This document shows, piece after piece, positions 50,726 to 59,719 of a stretch of 64,000 nucleotides of DNA (position 1 is its first letter; each line of letters begins with the position of its first letter). The stretch covers positions 1 through 64,000 of the forward strand of contig JABZLB010000005.1 of NCBI GenBank assembly GCA_015256945.1. Direction: 5' to 3'. Below the pieces are notes generated by a model that saw only the letters and a program-made list of their open reading frames with translations, was not told where the DNA came from and ran no database searches. Position numbers and translations under genes: made by a program. Source of the stretch: Prevotellaceae bacterium. GTDB lineage: Bacteria > Bacteroidota > Bacteroidia > Bacteroidales > Bacteroidaceae.

Positions 50726-51574
50726 TTACCTTATAGGTACAGGGTAATCATATTGTTTTCCATAGTAGTTATTGTTCGGATACCAGTTCTTTTCGACCGA
50801 AAGCTGGACGGAGAATGTTGGATTCGGCGTCCATCTGACGGCTGCACCAATCTTGTCACCCATGTTATTATAATAAGGTGTGCCGTAAAAGGCCGGCCCC
50901 ATACCATAGTATCCCATGCCGTTTGCATAATAAGCCGGATAGCTTGGCAGCCCGCTGTTCACCAGATTCTTTTGTCCATATACATATACAGCCCAATGAT
51001 CGTTGAACCTGTAGCCCAGTTCGGCATACAGTCCACCGCTTGTAGCATTGACCCCATCCCAGTTAAGGTGTTGCAAATAGCCTCCTGTTGCCAGCCATCC
51101 ATGCTTGCCGAGCGGCGAAAGATAAGTGGCATTGACTCGCTGTGCAAAGCCTGCGCCTCGCGGAGCATGACGTCCAAAGGCAGCCATTACGCTTAAATCA
51201 ACGCTCGCATTAAGGCCACGGTGCAGGTCGCCATAGGCATAATCATCGTCGGGCGCGGTTAAATCATCGTTCGTAGCCGGTGTATTGTTTGTGCTGTAAT
51301 TGCCCTGGGGGTGTGCCTCTGTGCCATATACACTGTTTCTTCCTGACGACATGGGTGTTGTTTTGCCCGGATAGGAATAATCGATAACAGGCTTCATGCC
51401 TGGCAAAGAGCCGGCAGGCATGGTGGCCACAGTCTGTGAAGGCGAACCCTTTATAATGGCAGTACCGGGCATAAACCTTGTTGTGATACTGCTTCGACGT
51501 GCATTTTTGTCAGCCTGGGCGTGTAAAGCTAAGGTTGTGCACAAGGTAAGTGCTGTTAAAAAATATCTGTTCAT
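50726..51574 (-). CDS. Outer-membrane protein of unknown function
   Basis: 282 residues from ATG 51574, heading a signal peptide ending LHAQ. Unstructured, proline- and serine-rich N-terminal third (residues 25-100), then barrel-like strands (LNASVDLSVMAAFG, GWLATGGYLQHLNWDG, GLYAELGYRFNDHWAVYVYG) and a glycine/tyrosine-rich stretch (YANGMGYYGMGPAFYG) before the last strands. Convergent with copA across a shared terminator. No family recognised; a copper-related role is only suggested by position. Confidence 0.65.
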   Translation of the reverse strand: MNRYFLTALTLCTTLALHAQADKNARRSSITTRFMPGTAIIKGSPSQTVATMPAGSLPGMKPVIDYSYPGKTTPMSSGRNSVYGTEAHPQGNYSTNNTPATNDDLTAPDDDYAYGDLHRGLNASVDLSVMAAFGRHAPRGAGFAQRVNATYLSPLGKHGWLATGGYLQHLNWDGVNATSGGLYAELGYRFNDHWAVYVYGQKNLVNSGLPSYPAYYANGMGYYGMGPAFYGTPYYNNMGDKIGAAVRWTPNPTFSVQLSVEKNWYPNNNYYGKQYDYPVPIR

Positions 51575-51598
51575 ACCTGTATTTCTTATTTGTTGATG

Positions 51599-51606
51599 CA
51601 AATATA
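51599..51606 (-). promoter_or_regulatory. -7 box of the envelope protein gene
   Basis: TATATTTG on the minus strand, 25 bases before ATG 51574. Confidence 0.5.
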
Positions 51607-51712
51607 TGGAAAGCTTTTTACTGCAATGTTATGTATTAGCCTTTTTTATTATTGTTTTATATAAAAAAGTCTAATGGCTTTGTTCCCTGAAAATTAATTG
51701 AATATCTTTGCA

Positions 51713-51720
51713 AACAGGGC
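51713..51720 (+). promoter_or_regulatory. -7 box of the TPR protein gene
   Basis: TATCTTTG, 65 bases before the ATG at 51785. Confidence 0.5.
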
Positions 51721-51784
51721 TGGAAGAGTGGTATGTTGCTGCTGTGCAGCTCGTGTATTTCCTGAATAGAAAAAGGCAAAAACT

Positions 51785-52660
51785 ATGAATTTCTTTAGAC
51801 GATTGTTTAATGGAGACGCTGCAAATGCAGAAGAAGAGCACCGCGAACAGGCTGCACGCGATTTTGATGTACTGAAGTATGATGGCGTGGCTGCGATGCG
51901 ACAGCATGTGTTCGACTACGCCGAGAAGTGCTTTTTACATGCTCTTGACATTCACGATGACCTTGAAATACACGACTATCTTTCTCAAACTTTCATAGCA
52001 TTGGGAAAACTTCCCGAGGCCATTTCACAATTACGCATACTGGCCGACGCCGAACCCGAGAATATAAATATATGGCTTCGTATGGCCAGTGTGGCGTATG
52101 TTATGAACGATTACGACATTATGGAGACAGCTTGCGGGAAAGCACGCTGTATCGATGCTGACAATCCGCAGGCCAATTACGATTATGCGCGTGCGCTTAT
52201 CGGTAGTAATGATGGTGCGGGGGCTGTTGAATTTCTGTCGAAAGCTATTGAAAAGTGTGGTGGAGAACCCTATTGGGAGGCTTACTTACTGCGCGGACAA
52301 ACCTGGCTTAATTTAGGAAAGACGGCAGAAGCAGAGCATGATGCCGACTTCCTGCTGTGCCACATTCCCGACCATGAGGACGCTTTGATACTCAAATCTC
52401 AATGTCTACAAGCACAAAATATGACGCCGGAGGCTGTTGATGCTTTGGATAAGGCACTTGCTGCCAACCCGTTTTGTGGTCTGGCTCTTAAGCAACGTGC
52501 CTGTTTAAAGCGCATGCTGGGAGATGAAGAAGGGGCTAAGGAAGACGAAAAACAATTGCAAGAGCTTGATTCTGCTGACGGCGAGTTAGAAGCAGAAAAG
52601 CATGAAGATATAGCCTCTGCAACAGAAAATGCTTACAAAAACATCAATCCGCTTGCATAA
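51785..52660 (+). CDS. Tetratricopeptide-repeat protein
   Basis: 291 residues, cytosolic. At least five TPR units, e.g. AEKCFLHALDIHDDLEIHDYL, LPEAISQLRILADAEPENINIW, AGAVEFLSKAIEKCGGEPYW, PEAVDALDKALAANPFCG, ending in an acidic tail. Scaffold for protein-protein contacts; partner unknown. Single gene, own promoter. Confidence 0.85.
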   Translation: MNFFRRLFNGDAANAEEEHREQAARDFDVLKYDGVAAMRQHVFDYAEKCFLHALDIHDDLEIHDYLSQTFIALGKLPEAISQLRILADAEPENINIWLRMASVAYVMNDYDIMETACGKARCIDADNPQANYDYARALIGSNDGAGAVEFLSKAIEKCGGEPYWEAYLLRGQTWLNLGKTAEAEHDADFLLCHIPDHEDALILKSQCLQAQNMTPEAVDALDKALAANPFCGLALKQRACLKRMLGDEEGAKEDEKQLQELDSADGELEAEKHEDIASATENAYKNINPLA

Positions 52661-52719
52661 AAACGTAAGCTTTTGAATAAAAAAGCTGCCATAATGTTTG
52701 TCCGTTACGAAAGAAACCT

Positions 52720-52727
52720 ATATATTT
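52720..52727 (+). promoter_or_regulatory. -7 box of the aromatic amino acid operon
   Basis: TATATTTG, 64 bases before the leader peptide start and 259 before pheA. Confidence 0.6.
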
Positions 52728-52791
52728 GCAACCGATAAGCTGTTCTGATTGTATCATTGTGTGCAGCAGACAAGGCTGGAAAAAACAAATA

Positions 52792-52869
52792 ATGATGACG
52801 AAGTCTTACGCATTTTATTATTATTACTTTTACTTTGCAAGGAATTGTAAGGCGGGAAGTTGCGTGTAG
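52792..52869 (+). CDS. Phe/Tyr leader peptide of the aromatic operon attenuator
   Basis: 25-residue open reading frame: residues 8-15 are F-Y-Y-Y-Y-F-Y-F, and Tyr6 makes nine aromatics in all (six Tyr, three Phe). ATG-ATG start (52792/52795), stop TAG at 52867-52869. It lies between the promoter and pheA, followed by a strong terminator. The logic of a leader peptide: ribosomes stall at the Tyr/Phe codons when charged tRNA is scarce, which frees the antiterminator arm (52849-52857, AAGGCGGGA, inside the end of this frame) to pair with the terminator's 5' arm. Confidence 0.85.
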   Translation: MMTKSYAFYYYYFYFARNCKAGSCV

Positions 52870-52959
52870 ATTTCAACTTAAGACAACAGATATTAAACCA
52901 AAAATGGGTTTACAGTCAACGTCCCGCTTCTCTAAAGATGAAGCGGGACGCCTTGTTTT
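52849..52959 (+). promoter_or_regulatory. Transcription attenuator (antiterminator and terminator)
   Basis: Terminator: 52920-52930 (CGTCCCGCTTC) pairs perfectly with 52940-52950 over 11 bases, nine-base loop, then CCTTGTTTT. Antiterminator: AAGGCGGGA (52849-52857), inside the leader reading frame, can pair with TCCCGCTT (52922-52929) with one bulged G, which excludes the terminator. A ribosome at the leader stop codon would cover the antiterminator arm and let the terminator form. The pheA start is 28 bases after the T tract. Confidence 0.85.
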
Positions 52960-52986
52960 AACCCGCTACGACGATATAAAAACAAC

Positions 52987-53829
52987 ATGAAAAGGATAGC
53001 GATACAAGGCATTCACGGTTCGTTTCACGACATTGCAGCCCGTCAATACTTTGCGAATGAGCAAATACAGCTCGACTGTTGTGCTACGTTTGAGGAAGTT
53101 TTTGAGCATGCACAGCTCGATCCTACGGTTATCTCCATGATGGCTATCGAAAATACCATCGCCGGTTCGTTACTGCATAACTACGAGCTTCTGCGTGCAA
53201 GCGGCCAGACTATCGTCGGCGAACACAAGCTTCATATACAGCATTGCATCTGCTGTATGCCTGAAGACGACTGGAATACCATCGCCGAAGTTCACTCTCA
53301 CCCCGTTGCATTGATGCAGTGCAGGCTGTTCCTGGCAAATCATCCTGCTATAAAAGCTGTTGAAGCAGAGGATACAGCTGGCAGCGCGGCGATGATAAGC
53401 AGTAGAAAAAAGCACGGCTGGGCTGCCATTTGCCATCCTGATGCGGCGCGCTTATACGGCTTAAAGGTACTGGAAGACCATATAGAAGACAACAAACATA
53501 ACTTTACACGCTTCCTTGTTATGAGCCATCCGCTTAAGGCTGATTTCCTCAGGCCTGTGGATAAAGCCAATAAAGCCAGCATGGTATTTTCGTTACCGCA
53601 CACCGAAGGTTCCCTTTCGAAGGTGCTTACCATACTAAGTTTTTACGACATTAACCTTACAAAGATACAGTCGTTGCCCATTATCGGTCAGGAATGGGAG
53701 TATCTTTTCTACGTCGATGTTACGTTTAATCATCTCGTTCGTTACCGTCAGGCGATAGATGCCATTAGTCCTTTAACGAAAGATATTAAGATTTTGGGCG
53801 AATATATTGAGGCAAAAACAGGCAAATAA
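52987..53829 (+). CDS. pheA: Prephenate dehydratase
   Basis: 280 residues. Prephenate dehydratase domain (about 3-185) with Thr-Arg-Phe at 174-176 (the catalytic TRF motif) and IENTIAGSLLHNY near 55; C-terminal ACT domain (about 195-275). The usual ACT ligand motifs GALA and ESRP are replaced by EGSLSKVL and KIQSLP, so feedback by phenylalanine may be altered. No chorismate mutase domain is fused. First structural gene after the attenuator; makes phenylpyruvate. Confidence 0.95.
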   Translation: MKRIAIQGIHGSFHDIAARQYFANEQIQLDCCATFEEVFEHAQLDPTVISMMAIENTIAGSLLHNYELLRASGQTIVGEHKLHIQHCICCMPEDDWNTIAEVHSHPVALMQCRLFLANHPAIKAVEAEDTAGSAAMISSRKKHGWAAICHPDAARLYGLKVLEDHIEDNKHNFTRFLVMSHPLKADFLRPVDKANKASMVFSLPHTEGSLSKVLTILSFYDINLTKIQSLPIIGQEWEYLFYVDVTFNHLVRYRQAIDAISPLTKDIKILGEYIEAKTGK

Positions 53830-53886
53830 CGTTGTTTACATGCCCTGAAAATAACGATAACCCTTGTTTAGAAAATCAGAATTGTT

Positions 53887-55053
53887 ATGATAAAACCTGC
53901 TGAACGCATTAGTGCAATACAAGAATATTATTTCAGTCGCAAGCTAAAAGAAGTAGCCCAACTTAATAAAGCCGGGCAGGATATTGTTTCACTGGCCATA
54001 GGTTCGCCTGATATGCCACCCTCAAAACAAACTGTTGACAAGCTCTGTGCGGTAGCACGTCAGCCCGATGCACACGGTTATCAGCCTACAAGCGGACTGT
54101 CTGAGCTGCGCCTTGCGATGGCAGGCTTTTATCATCGTGTTTATCATGTTGAGCTTGACCCTCAGAAAGAGCTGCAGCCTATTATTGGCTCGAAAGAAGG
54201 TATCATGTATGTTACGCTGGCTTTTTGCAATGCAGGCGATGCCGTTCTGGTGCCCGACCCCGGTTATCCCACCTATACGGCTGTGAATAAACTGTTTGGG
54301 ACACAAGTGATAAAATATAATTTGCAGGCCGATAACGGCTGGCAGCCCGACTTTGAACAGCTTGAAAGCATGGACCTTAGCCGTGTAAGGGTGATGTGGA
54401 CCAATTATCCGAACATGCCAACAGGTGGTAATGCCCGTCGCGAAACGTTTGAAAGGCTGGTTGATTTTGCCCACAGACATGATATTTTAGTGGTAAACGA
54501 CAATCCCTATTCGCTTATCCTGAACGAACATCCCATGAGTATTTTGCAAACTGAGGGTGCTAAAGATTATTGCCTGGAGCTTAATTCGATGTCGAAAAGC
54601 CACAATATGCCCGGCTGGCGAGTGGCTATGCTCGCAGGCAATGCGCAATATATTCAGTGGATGTTCAAAATACAGAGCAACATAGAAAACGGTATGTTCC
54701 GCGGCATTCAGCTCGCTGCTGCCGAGGCTTACAATACGAATACGGCCGAATGGCATCGAAAGTATAACATAGAAACATATAAAAAACGACGCCATATAGC
54801 CGAAGACATTATGCGTGCACTGCATTGCAGCTTCGACCCTGCGCAAGTAGGCATGTTTCTCTGGGGCCGTATTCCCGACAGATACAGCGATGTAGAGCAG
54901 CTCACCGAAGCCGTTTTGCACAAGGCCCGCGTTTTTATTACCCCGGGTTTTATATTTGGAAACAACGGCAAAAGGTACATTCGTATCAGCCTTTGTGCCA
55001 CAGAAGAAAAGATGAAAGAGGCTCTTCGCCGTATTTGCGAAGCCGAATTGTAA
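53887..55053 (+). CDS. Class I/II aminotransferase, probably aromatic
   Basis: 388 residues, PLP fold type I. GYQPTSGLSELR near 60, NYPNMPTGG (PLP ring contact), NDNPYS and the PLP lysine in SMSKSHNMPGWR near residue 238; final Arg in KRYIRISLC. Position between pheA and the DAHP synthase gene implies conversion of phenylpyruvate and hydroxyphenylpyruvate to Phe and Tyr. Similar to LL-diaminopimelate-type enzymes, so substrate is inferred from context. Confidence 0.88.
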   Translation: MIKPAERISAIQEYYFSRKLKEVAQLNKAGQDIVSLAIGSPDMPPSKQTVDKLCAVARQPDAHGYQPTSGLSELRLAMAGFYHRVYHVELDPQKELQPIIGSKEGIMYVTLAFCNAGDAVLVPDPGYPTYTAVNKLFGTQVIKYNLQADNGWQPDFEQLESMDLSRVRVMWTNYPNMPTGGNARRETFERLVDFAHRHDILVVNDNPYSLILNEHPMSILQTEGAKDYCLELNSMSKSHNMPGWRVAMLAGNAQYIQWMFKIQSNIENGMFRGIQLAAAEAYNTNTAEWHRKYNIETYKKRRHIAEDIMRALHCSFDPAQVGMFLWGRIPDRYSDVEQLTEAVLHKARVFITPGFIFGNNGKRYIRISLCATEEKMKEALRRICEAEL

Positions 55054-55118
55054 CAACCTGGTATCGGAAAAGGCATAACGATACCGTTATTTCAGCATAA
55101 CATTATAAAATATAAGCT

Positions 55119-56186
55119 ATGGAATTAGAGCTTCAACCCCTGAACCTCCCGTCAGATGAGGGAGGACGCCCCATTGTAATTGCCGGGCCCTGTTCGGCCG
55201 AAACCGAGGAACAAGTGATGACAACAGCCCGGGAACTGGCTGTTAAAGGCTGCCATATATTTCGTGCAGGTGTATGGAAACCGCGTACAAAGCCGGGAGG
55301 TTTTGAGGGAAATGGTGAAAAAGCATTGCCCTGGATGCAGGAGGTAAAAAAGGAAACGGGTATGCTTACCGCCACCGAGGTAGCCACACCTGAGCATGTT
55401 GAGCTAGCGTTAAAGTATGGAATTGATATACTTTGGGTTGGTGCGCGTACATCTACCAACCCTTTTGCCATGCAGGAACTGGCCGAAAGTTTGCGCGGTT
55501 TTGACGGTCCGGTACTTGTAAAAAACCCTGTTAATCCCGATTCTGAATTGTGGTTGGGCGCCATGTTGCGTCTTAACCAGGTAGGAATTAAGCGATTGGG
55601 TGCCATACATCGCGGGTTCTCGTCGTGCGATAAGAAAATATACCGCAATGTTCCCATGTGGCAAATACCCATCGAACTGCACCGGCGTATCCCCGATTTG
55701 CCCATTATCTGTGACCCAAGCCATATAGGAGGCCGGCGCGATCTGATTGCACCGCTCTGTCAGCAGGCCATGGACCTTGGCTTTGACGGTCTTATTGTTG
55801 AGAGCCATTGCGCGCCCGATGAGGCCTGGAGCGATGCAAGGCAGCAGATTTCTCCCGGTATTCTTGATTACATTCTTAGTCTTTTGGTTATTCGTGACGA
55901 GCATACTACTACCGAAGGATTGCGTATGTTGCGTAGCCAGATTGATGAATTGGACAACAATTTAATGGAACTGCTGGCACGACGACTTAAGGTTTGCCGC
56001 GAAATAGGTACGTTTAAGAAAGAGCATAACATGACCGTTCTGCAGGCCGGACGCTATAACGAGATTCTGCAAAAGCGTGGAGCGCAGGCCAGTTTGTGCG
56101 GAATGGATGCCGAATTTGCCGCCCGTATATTCGAGCTTATTCATGAAGAGAGCGTGCGTCAGCAGCTAAAAATAGTGAACGAATAG
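55119..56186 (+). CDS. Bifunctional DAHP synthase/chorismate mutase
   Basis: 355 residues. N-terminal DAHP synthase domain, AroG/KdsA type (about 1-260): IAGPCSAETEEQVMT, FRAGVWKPRTKPGGFEG, KNPVNPDSELWLGA, CDPSHIGGRRD. C-terminal AroQ chorismate mutase (about 268-350): LRSQIDELDNNLMELLARRLKVCREIG. Domain order is DAHP synthase first, the reverse of the AroA fusions of Bacillus. First step and branch step of the pathway in one chain. Confidence 0.95.
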   Translation: MELELQPLNLPSDEGGRPIVIAGPCSAETEEQVMTTARELAVKGCHIFRAGVWKPRTKPGGFEGNGEKALPWMQEVKKETGMLTATEVATPEHVELALKYGIDILWVGARTSTNPFAMQELAESLRGFDGPVLVKNPVNPDSELWLGAMLRLNQVGIKRLGAIHRGFSSCDKKIYRNVPMWQIPIELHRRIPDLPIICDPSHIGGRRDLIAPLCQQAMDLGFDGLIVESHCAPDEAWSDARQQISPGILDYILSLLVIRDEHTTTEGLRMLRSQIDELDNNLMELLARRLKVCREIGTFKKEHNMTVLQAGRYNEILQKRGAQASLCGMDAEFAARIFELIHEESVRQQLKIVNE

Positions 56187-56286
56187 GCTTTTCACAGCAT
56201 GTCTATGGTGTTGGTGCCGGGGCTTGAGCCGCTTATGAAATGAGCATGCCGACAGGTAACGGCGTACACCACTAAAATTTTTAAAG

Positions 56287-57063
56287 ATGAAGATATTGAT
56301 AATGGGAGCGGGTAAGATGGGTTCGTTCTTTACCGACCTGCTTAGTTTCGACCATGAAGTGGCGGTTTATGAACATGATGCCCGCCGTTTGCGCTTTACA
56401 TATAACTGCCAGCGGTTTACATCGCTTGAGGAAATACGCAGCTTTCAGCCCGAATTGGTTATCAATGCCGTAACGGTAAAGAACACCATTCCTGCCTTTG
56501 AAGAGGTGCTTCCCTTTTTGCCTGACAGCTGCATTATATCGGATATAGCATCAGTTAAAACAGGTTTGCACGAGTTTTATGAACGTGCGGGTCACCCCTT
56601 TGTGTCTACCCATCCCATGTTCGGCCCCACATTTGCCAATCTTAGTCAGCTGTCAGAGGAGAACGCTATTATTATAAAGGAAGGCGATTACATGGGACGC
56701 ATATTCTTTAAAGACCTTTATCAGAAGCTCGAACTGAATATATACGAATATACTTTCGACGAACACGACCGTACGGTAGCCTATTCTTTGAGTATCCCTT
56801 TTGTATCAACATTCGTGTTTTCGGCCGTAATGAAGCATCTTGATGCCCCGGGAACAACGTTCAAAAGGCACATGAAGATAGCCCGAGGTGTGCTTTCTGA
56901 AGACGATTATTTGTTGCAGGAGATACTGTTTAACCCTTATACCCACGACCAGGTATCGCAAATTCGTGAAGAGCTCAGGGAACTTCTTGATATTATTGAC
57001 CATAAGGACGCTGACCGTATGAAGGCCTATCTGACAAAGATCAGGCGCAATACTTTCAGCTAA
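56287..57063 (+). CDS. tyrA: Prephenate dehydrogenase
   Basis: 258 residues. NAD(P)-binding Rossmann start MKILIMGAGKMGSFFTDLL, then SDIASVKTGL, STHPMFGPTF with the prephenate-binding histidine, and a C-terminal helical dimer domain. No ACT or chorismate mutase domain. Converts prephenate to 4-hydroxyphenylpyruvate, completing the Phe/Tyr operon behind the attenuator. Confidence 0.92.
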   Translation: MKILIMGAGKMGSFFTDLLSFDHEVAVYEHDARRLRFTYNCQRFTSLEEIRSFQPELVINAVTVKNTIPAFEEVLPFLPDSCIISDIASVKTGLHEFYERAGHPFVSTHPMFGPTFANLSQLSEENAIIIKEGDYMGRIFFKDLYQKLELNIYEYTFDEHDRTVAYSLSIPFVSTFVFSAVMKHLDAPGTTFKRHMKIARGVLSEDDYLLQEILFNPYTHDQVSQIREELRELLDIIDHKDADRMKAYLTKIRRNTFS

Positions 57064-57121
57064 ATAGCAATAACGTCAATACCTTTGTGGGATATTGCCA
57101 GGGACTTAATGGTTTTTTGTT

Positions 57122-57210
57122 CGTTGTATGACGGCCGCCAGCAGCGCTGCTGACGGCCGTCATACCCGTTGTTCGGCAGCCGTCGTAAGCCCTGTTGACG
57201 GCCGCCAGAC
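57122..57210 (-). repeat. GC-rich double-palindrome intergenic repeat, copy 5
   Basis: Same family, but in the opposite orientation to the other four. Read on the minus strand: GGCGGCCGTCAACAGGG, ACGACGGCTGCCGAACAACGGG, TATGACGGCCGTCAGCAGCG, CTGCTGGCGGCCGTCATACAACG. The right half is a 16-base-arm hairpin with no loss of pairing except one G-T. It sits between tyrA and ffh. Confidence 0.85.
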
Positions 57211-57394
57211 GGTGAGCTTTATGGCTGAATGGCAGAAATACTATGCTGCAATGGTCCGGGAAGATGCCGATAAAGCTGCAGACATACGGGCGTAAAGGTT
57301 CAGGCTTGTGTATGTATATGAGTATGTTACGTGTAAATATGATAAAATATATAAAATAAATTGTAGTATATTCGGCTGTTTTGTTATAATTGTG

Positions 57395-57402
57395 TAACTT
57401 TG
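57395..57402 (+). promoter_or_regulatory. -7 box of ffh
   Basis: TAACTTTG, 33 bases before the ATG at 57435. Confidence 0.55.
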
Positions 57403-57434
57403 TAAACCTTTAGAAGCAGAAGCTAAATTAGACT

Positions 57435-58799
57435 ATGTTTGAGAATTTAAGCGACAGACTTGAACGCTCGTTTAAGATACTGAAAGGTGAAGGACGAATC
57501 ACCGAAATTAACGTAGCGGAAACGATGAAGGACGTGCGCCGTGCACTGCTCGACGCTGATGTTAACTTTAAGGTTGCCAAATCGTTTACTGATACTGTTA
57601 AGAAGAAAGCCCTTGGCATGAATGTTCTCACGGCCGTTAAGCCGGGACAGCTCATGGTTAAGATTGTGCACGACGAACTTGCACAGCTGATGGGCGGTGA
57701 AGCCGTAGGGCTGAGCCTTGACGGCAGGCCTTCGATTGTACTGATGTCGGGTTTGCAAGGTTCAGGTAAAACAACGTTCAGCGGCAAGCTTGCCAATATG
57801 CTTAAAACCAAACAGCATAAGAATCCGCTTCTTGTTGCATGCGATGTATACCGTCCTGCCGCTATCGAACAGTTGAAGGTAGTGGGCGAACAGGTTGGCG
57901 TTCCTGTGTATACAGAAGAGGGTAACAAAAATGTGAACGAGATAGCATTGCATGCCATACAGGAAGCTAAGGCTAAATCGTACGACGTAGTCATCATTGA
58001 TACGGCAGGTCGTCTGGCTGTTGACGAACAGATGATGGACGAAATTGAATCTCTTAAAAATGCAGTGAATGCTAATGAAACCTTGTTTGTTGTTGATTCA
58101 ATGACAGGTCAGGATGCAGTAAACACGGCAAAGGAATTCAATGATCGTCTTAATTTCGACGGTGTTGTGCTTACCAAGCTCGACGGTGATACCCGTGGCG
58201 GTGCAGCATTATCTATCAGAACTGTTGTTGACAAGCCTATTAAATTTATAGGTACGGGCGAAAAGATGGAAGCCTTGGATGTATTCCATCCCGACCGTAT
58301 GGCCGACCGAATATTGGGTATGGGCGACGTAGTATCGCTTGTTGAACGTGCACAGGAGCAGTTTGACGAAGAAGAGGCACGTCGTCTGCAAAAAAAGATA
58401 CAGAAAAACAAGTTCGATTTCAACGACTTCCTGAAGCAAATTGAGCAAATCAAGAAAATGGGTAACCTGAAAGATTTGGCTTCAATGATACCCGGTGTGG
58501 GCAAAGCTATTAAGGATGTTGACATTGATGATAACGCATTCAAAGGTATTGAGGCTATCATTAAGAGTATGACGCCGCGCGAACGTACCAATCCGGAGGT
58601 GCTTAATCAAAGCCGCCGTATGCGTATAGCGAAAGGTTCGGGAACTAATATTCAGGAAGTTAACCGGCTGATTAAGCAGTTTGACCAGACGCGAAAGATG
58701 ATGAAGATGGTTACCGGTAACCAAATGAAGTCGATGATGTCGCGTATGAAAAACTTCAAAGGGCAGATGCCTGAAGGCATGAACATGCCTGGGATGTAA
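57435..58799 (+). CDS. ffh: Signal recognition particle protein Ffh
   Basis: 454 residues. N domain (1-85), GTPase domain with GLQGSGKTTFSGKLA (P-loop), DTAGRLAVDE, TKLDGDTRGGAALS, and a methionine-rich M domain (about 300-454) ending in repeated Met-Lys-Ser and MPEGMNMPGM. Binds SRP RNA (30889-30984) and targets membrane proteins to FtsY. Cytosolic. Confidence 0.97.
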   Translation: MFENLSDRLERSFKILKGEGRITEINVAETMKDVRRALLDADVNFKVAKSFTDTVKKKALGMNVLTAVKPGQLMVKIVHDELAQLMGGEAVGLSLDGRPSIVLMSGLQGSGKTTFSGKLANMLKTKQHKNPLLVACDVYRPAAIEQLKVVGEQVGVPVYTEEGNKNVNEIALHAIQEAKAKSYDVVIIDTAGRLAVDEQMMDEIESLKNAVNANETLFVVDSMTGQDAVNTAKEFNDRLNFDGVVLTKLDGDTRGGAALSIRTVVDKPIKFIGTGEKMEALDVFHPDRMADRILGMGDVVSLVERAQEQFDEEEARRLQKKIQKNKFDFNDFLKQIEQIKKMGNLKDLASMIPGVGKAIKDVDIDDNAFKGIEAIIKSMTPRERTNPEVLNQSRRMRIAKGSGTNIQEVNRLIKQFDQTRKMMKMVTGNQMKSMMSRMKNFKGQMPEGMNMPGM

Positions 58800-58829
58800 A
58801 ACCGATAGCGTATTGTCAGGGAGAGAGTA

Positions 58830-59711
58830 ATGATGACACTGATAGATGGAAAAGCAACGGCAGCAGCTATTAAAAAGGAAATAGCAGCGGAAGTAGAGCA
58901 AATGGTGGCACATGGCGCTCGCCGGCCTCATCTTGCAGCCGTACTTGTCGGGCACGATGGAGGCTCGGAGACCTACGTTCGCAACAAAGTGATTGCGTGT
59001 GAACAATGCGGTTTCGTGTCGACGCTGATTCGTTTTGAAGAGAATGTCACCGAAGAAGAACTGCTTCAATGTGTGGATAAGCTGAATAAAGACGCAGAAA
59101 TAGACGGCTTTATCATTCAGCTTCCATTACCTGCACATATTGATGAACAAAAAATTATTATGGCAGTCGACTATCGTAAGGATGTCGACGGGTTCCATCC
59201 TATTAATGTAGGGAGGCTCTCGATAGGGCTTCCTTGTTTTGTTTCTGCCACTCCCGCAGGTATAATGATGCTGTTAAGGCATTATCATATTGCGACATCG
59301 GGAAAGAAATGCGCTATTATCGGTCGTAGTAATATAGTTGGAAAACCTATGGCTCAGCTTATGTTGCAGAAGGATGGCGGCGATGCCACGGTAACGGTAT
59401 GTCATTCCCATTCGGAAAATCTGAAAGAAGAGTGTCGGAATGCGGATATTCTTATCGCCGCAGTAGGTCGTCCCGACTTTGTAACTGCTGACATGGTGAA
59501 GCAGGGTGCCGTGGTTATTGATGTAGGTACAACGCGTGTTCCTGACGCGACAAAGAAAAGCGGGTATCGTCTTAACGGCGATGTTAAGTTTGAAGAAGTG
59601 GCACCGGAATGCTCGTTTATTACACCCGTTCCGGGTGGTGTAGGGCCAATGACAATATGTTCGTTAATGCGCAATACGCTCGCGGCAGCGCGAAAGGAGT
59701 ATTATAAGTGA
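58830..59711 (+). CDS. folD: Bifunctional methylenetetrahydrofolate dehydrogenase/cyclohydrolase
   Basis: 293 residues. Substrate site GGSETYVRNKVIACE (catalytic Lys in the YVRNK motif), PLPAHID, DVDGFHPINVGRL, GRSNIVGKPMAQLM (NADP site) and PVPGGVGPMTICSLM. Interconverts 5,10-methylene- and 10-formyl-THF. Start is ATG 58830 or 58833 (two adjacent Met codons); 30 bases after ffh, likely same transcript. Confidence 0.95.
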   Translation: MMTLIDGKATAAAIKKEIAAEVEQMVAHGARRPHLAAVLVGHDGGSETYVRNKVIACEQCGFVSTLIRFEENVTEEELLQCVDKLNKDAEIDGFIIQLPLPAHIDEQKIIMAVDYRKDVDGFHPINVGRLSIGLPCFVSATPAGIMMLLRHYHIATSGKKCAIIGRSNIVGKPMAQLMLQKDGGDATVTVCHSHSENLKEECRNADILIAAVGRPDFVTADMVKQGAVVIDVGTTRVPDATKKSGYRLNGDVKFEEVAPECSFITPVPGGVGPMTICSLMRNTLAAARKEYYK

Positions 59712-59719
59712 GTAACGAT

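Noticed and set aside
2206..57210. The GC-rich repeat copies as a CRISPR array
   Set aside because: Copies are isolated and kilobases apart, with no short regular spacers and no cas genes in the window.
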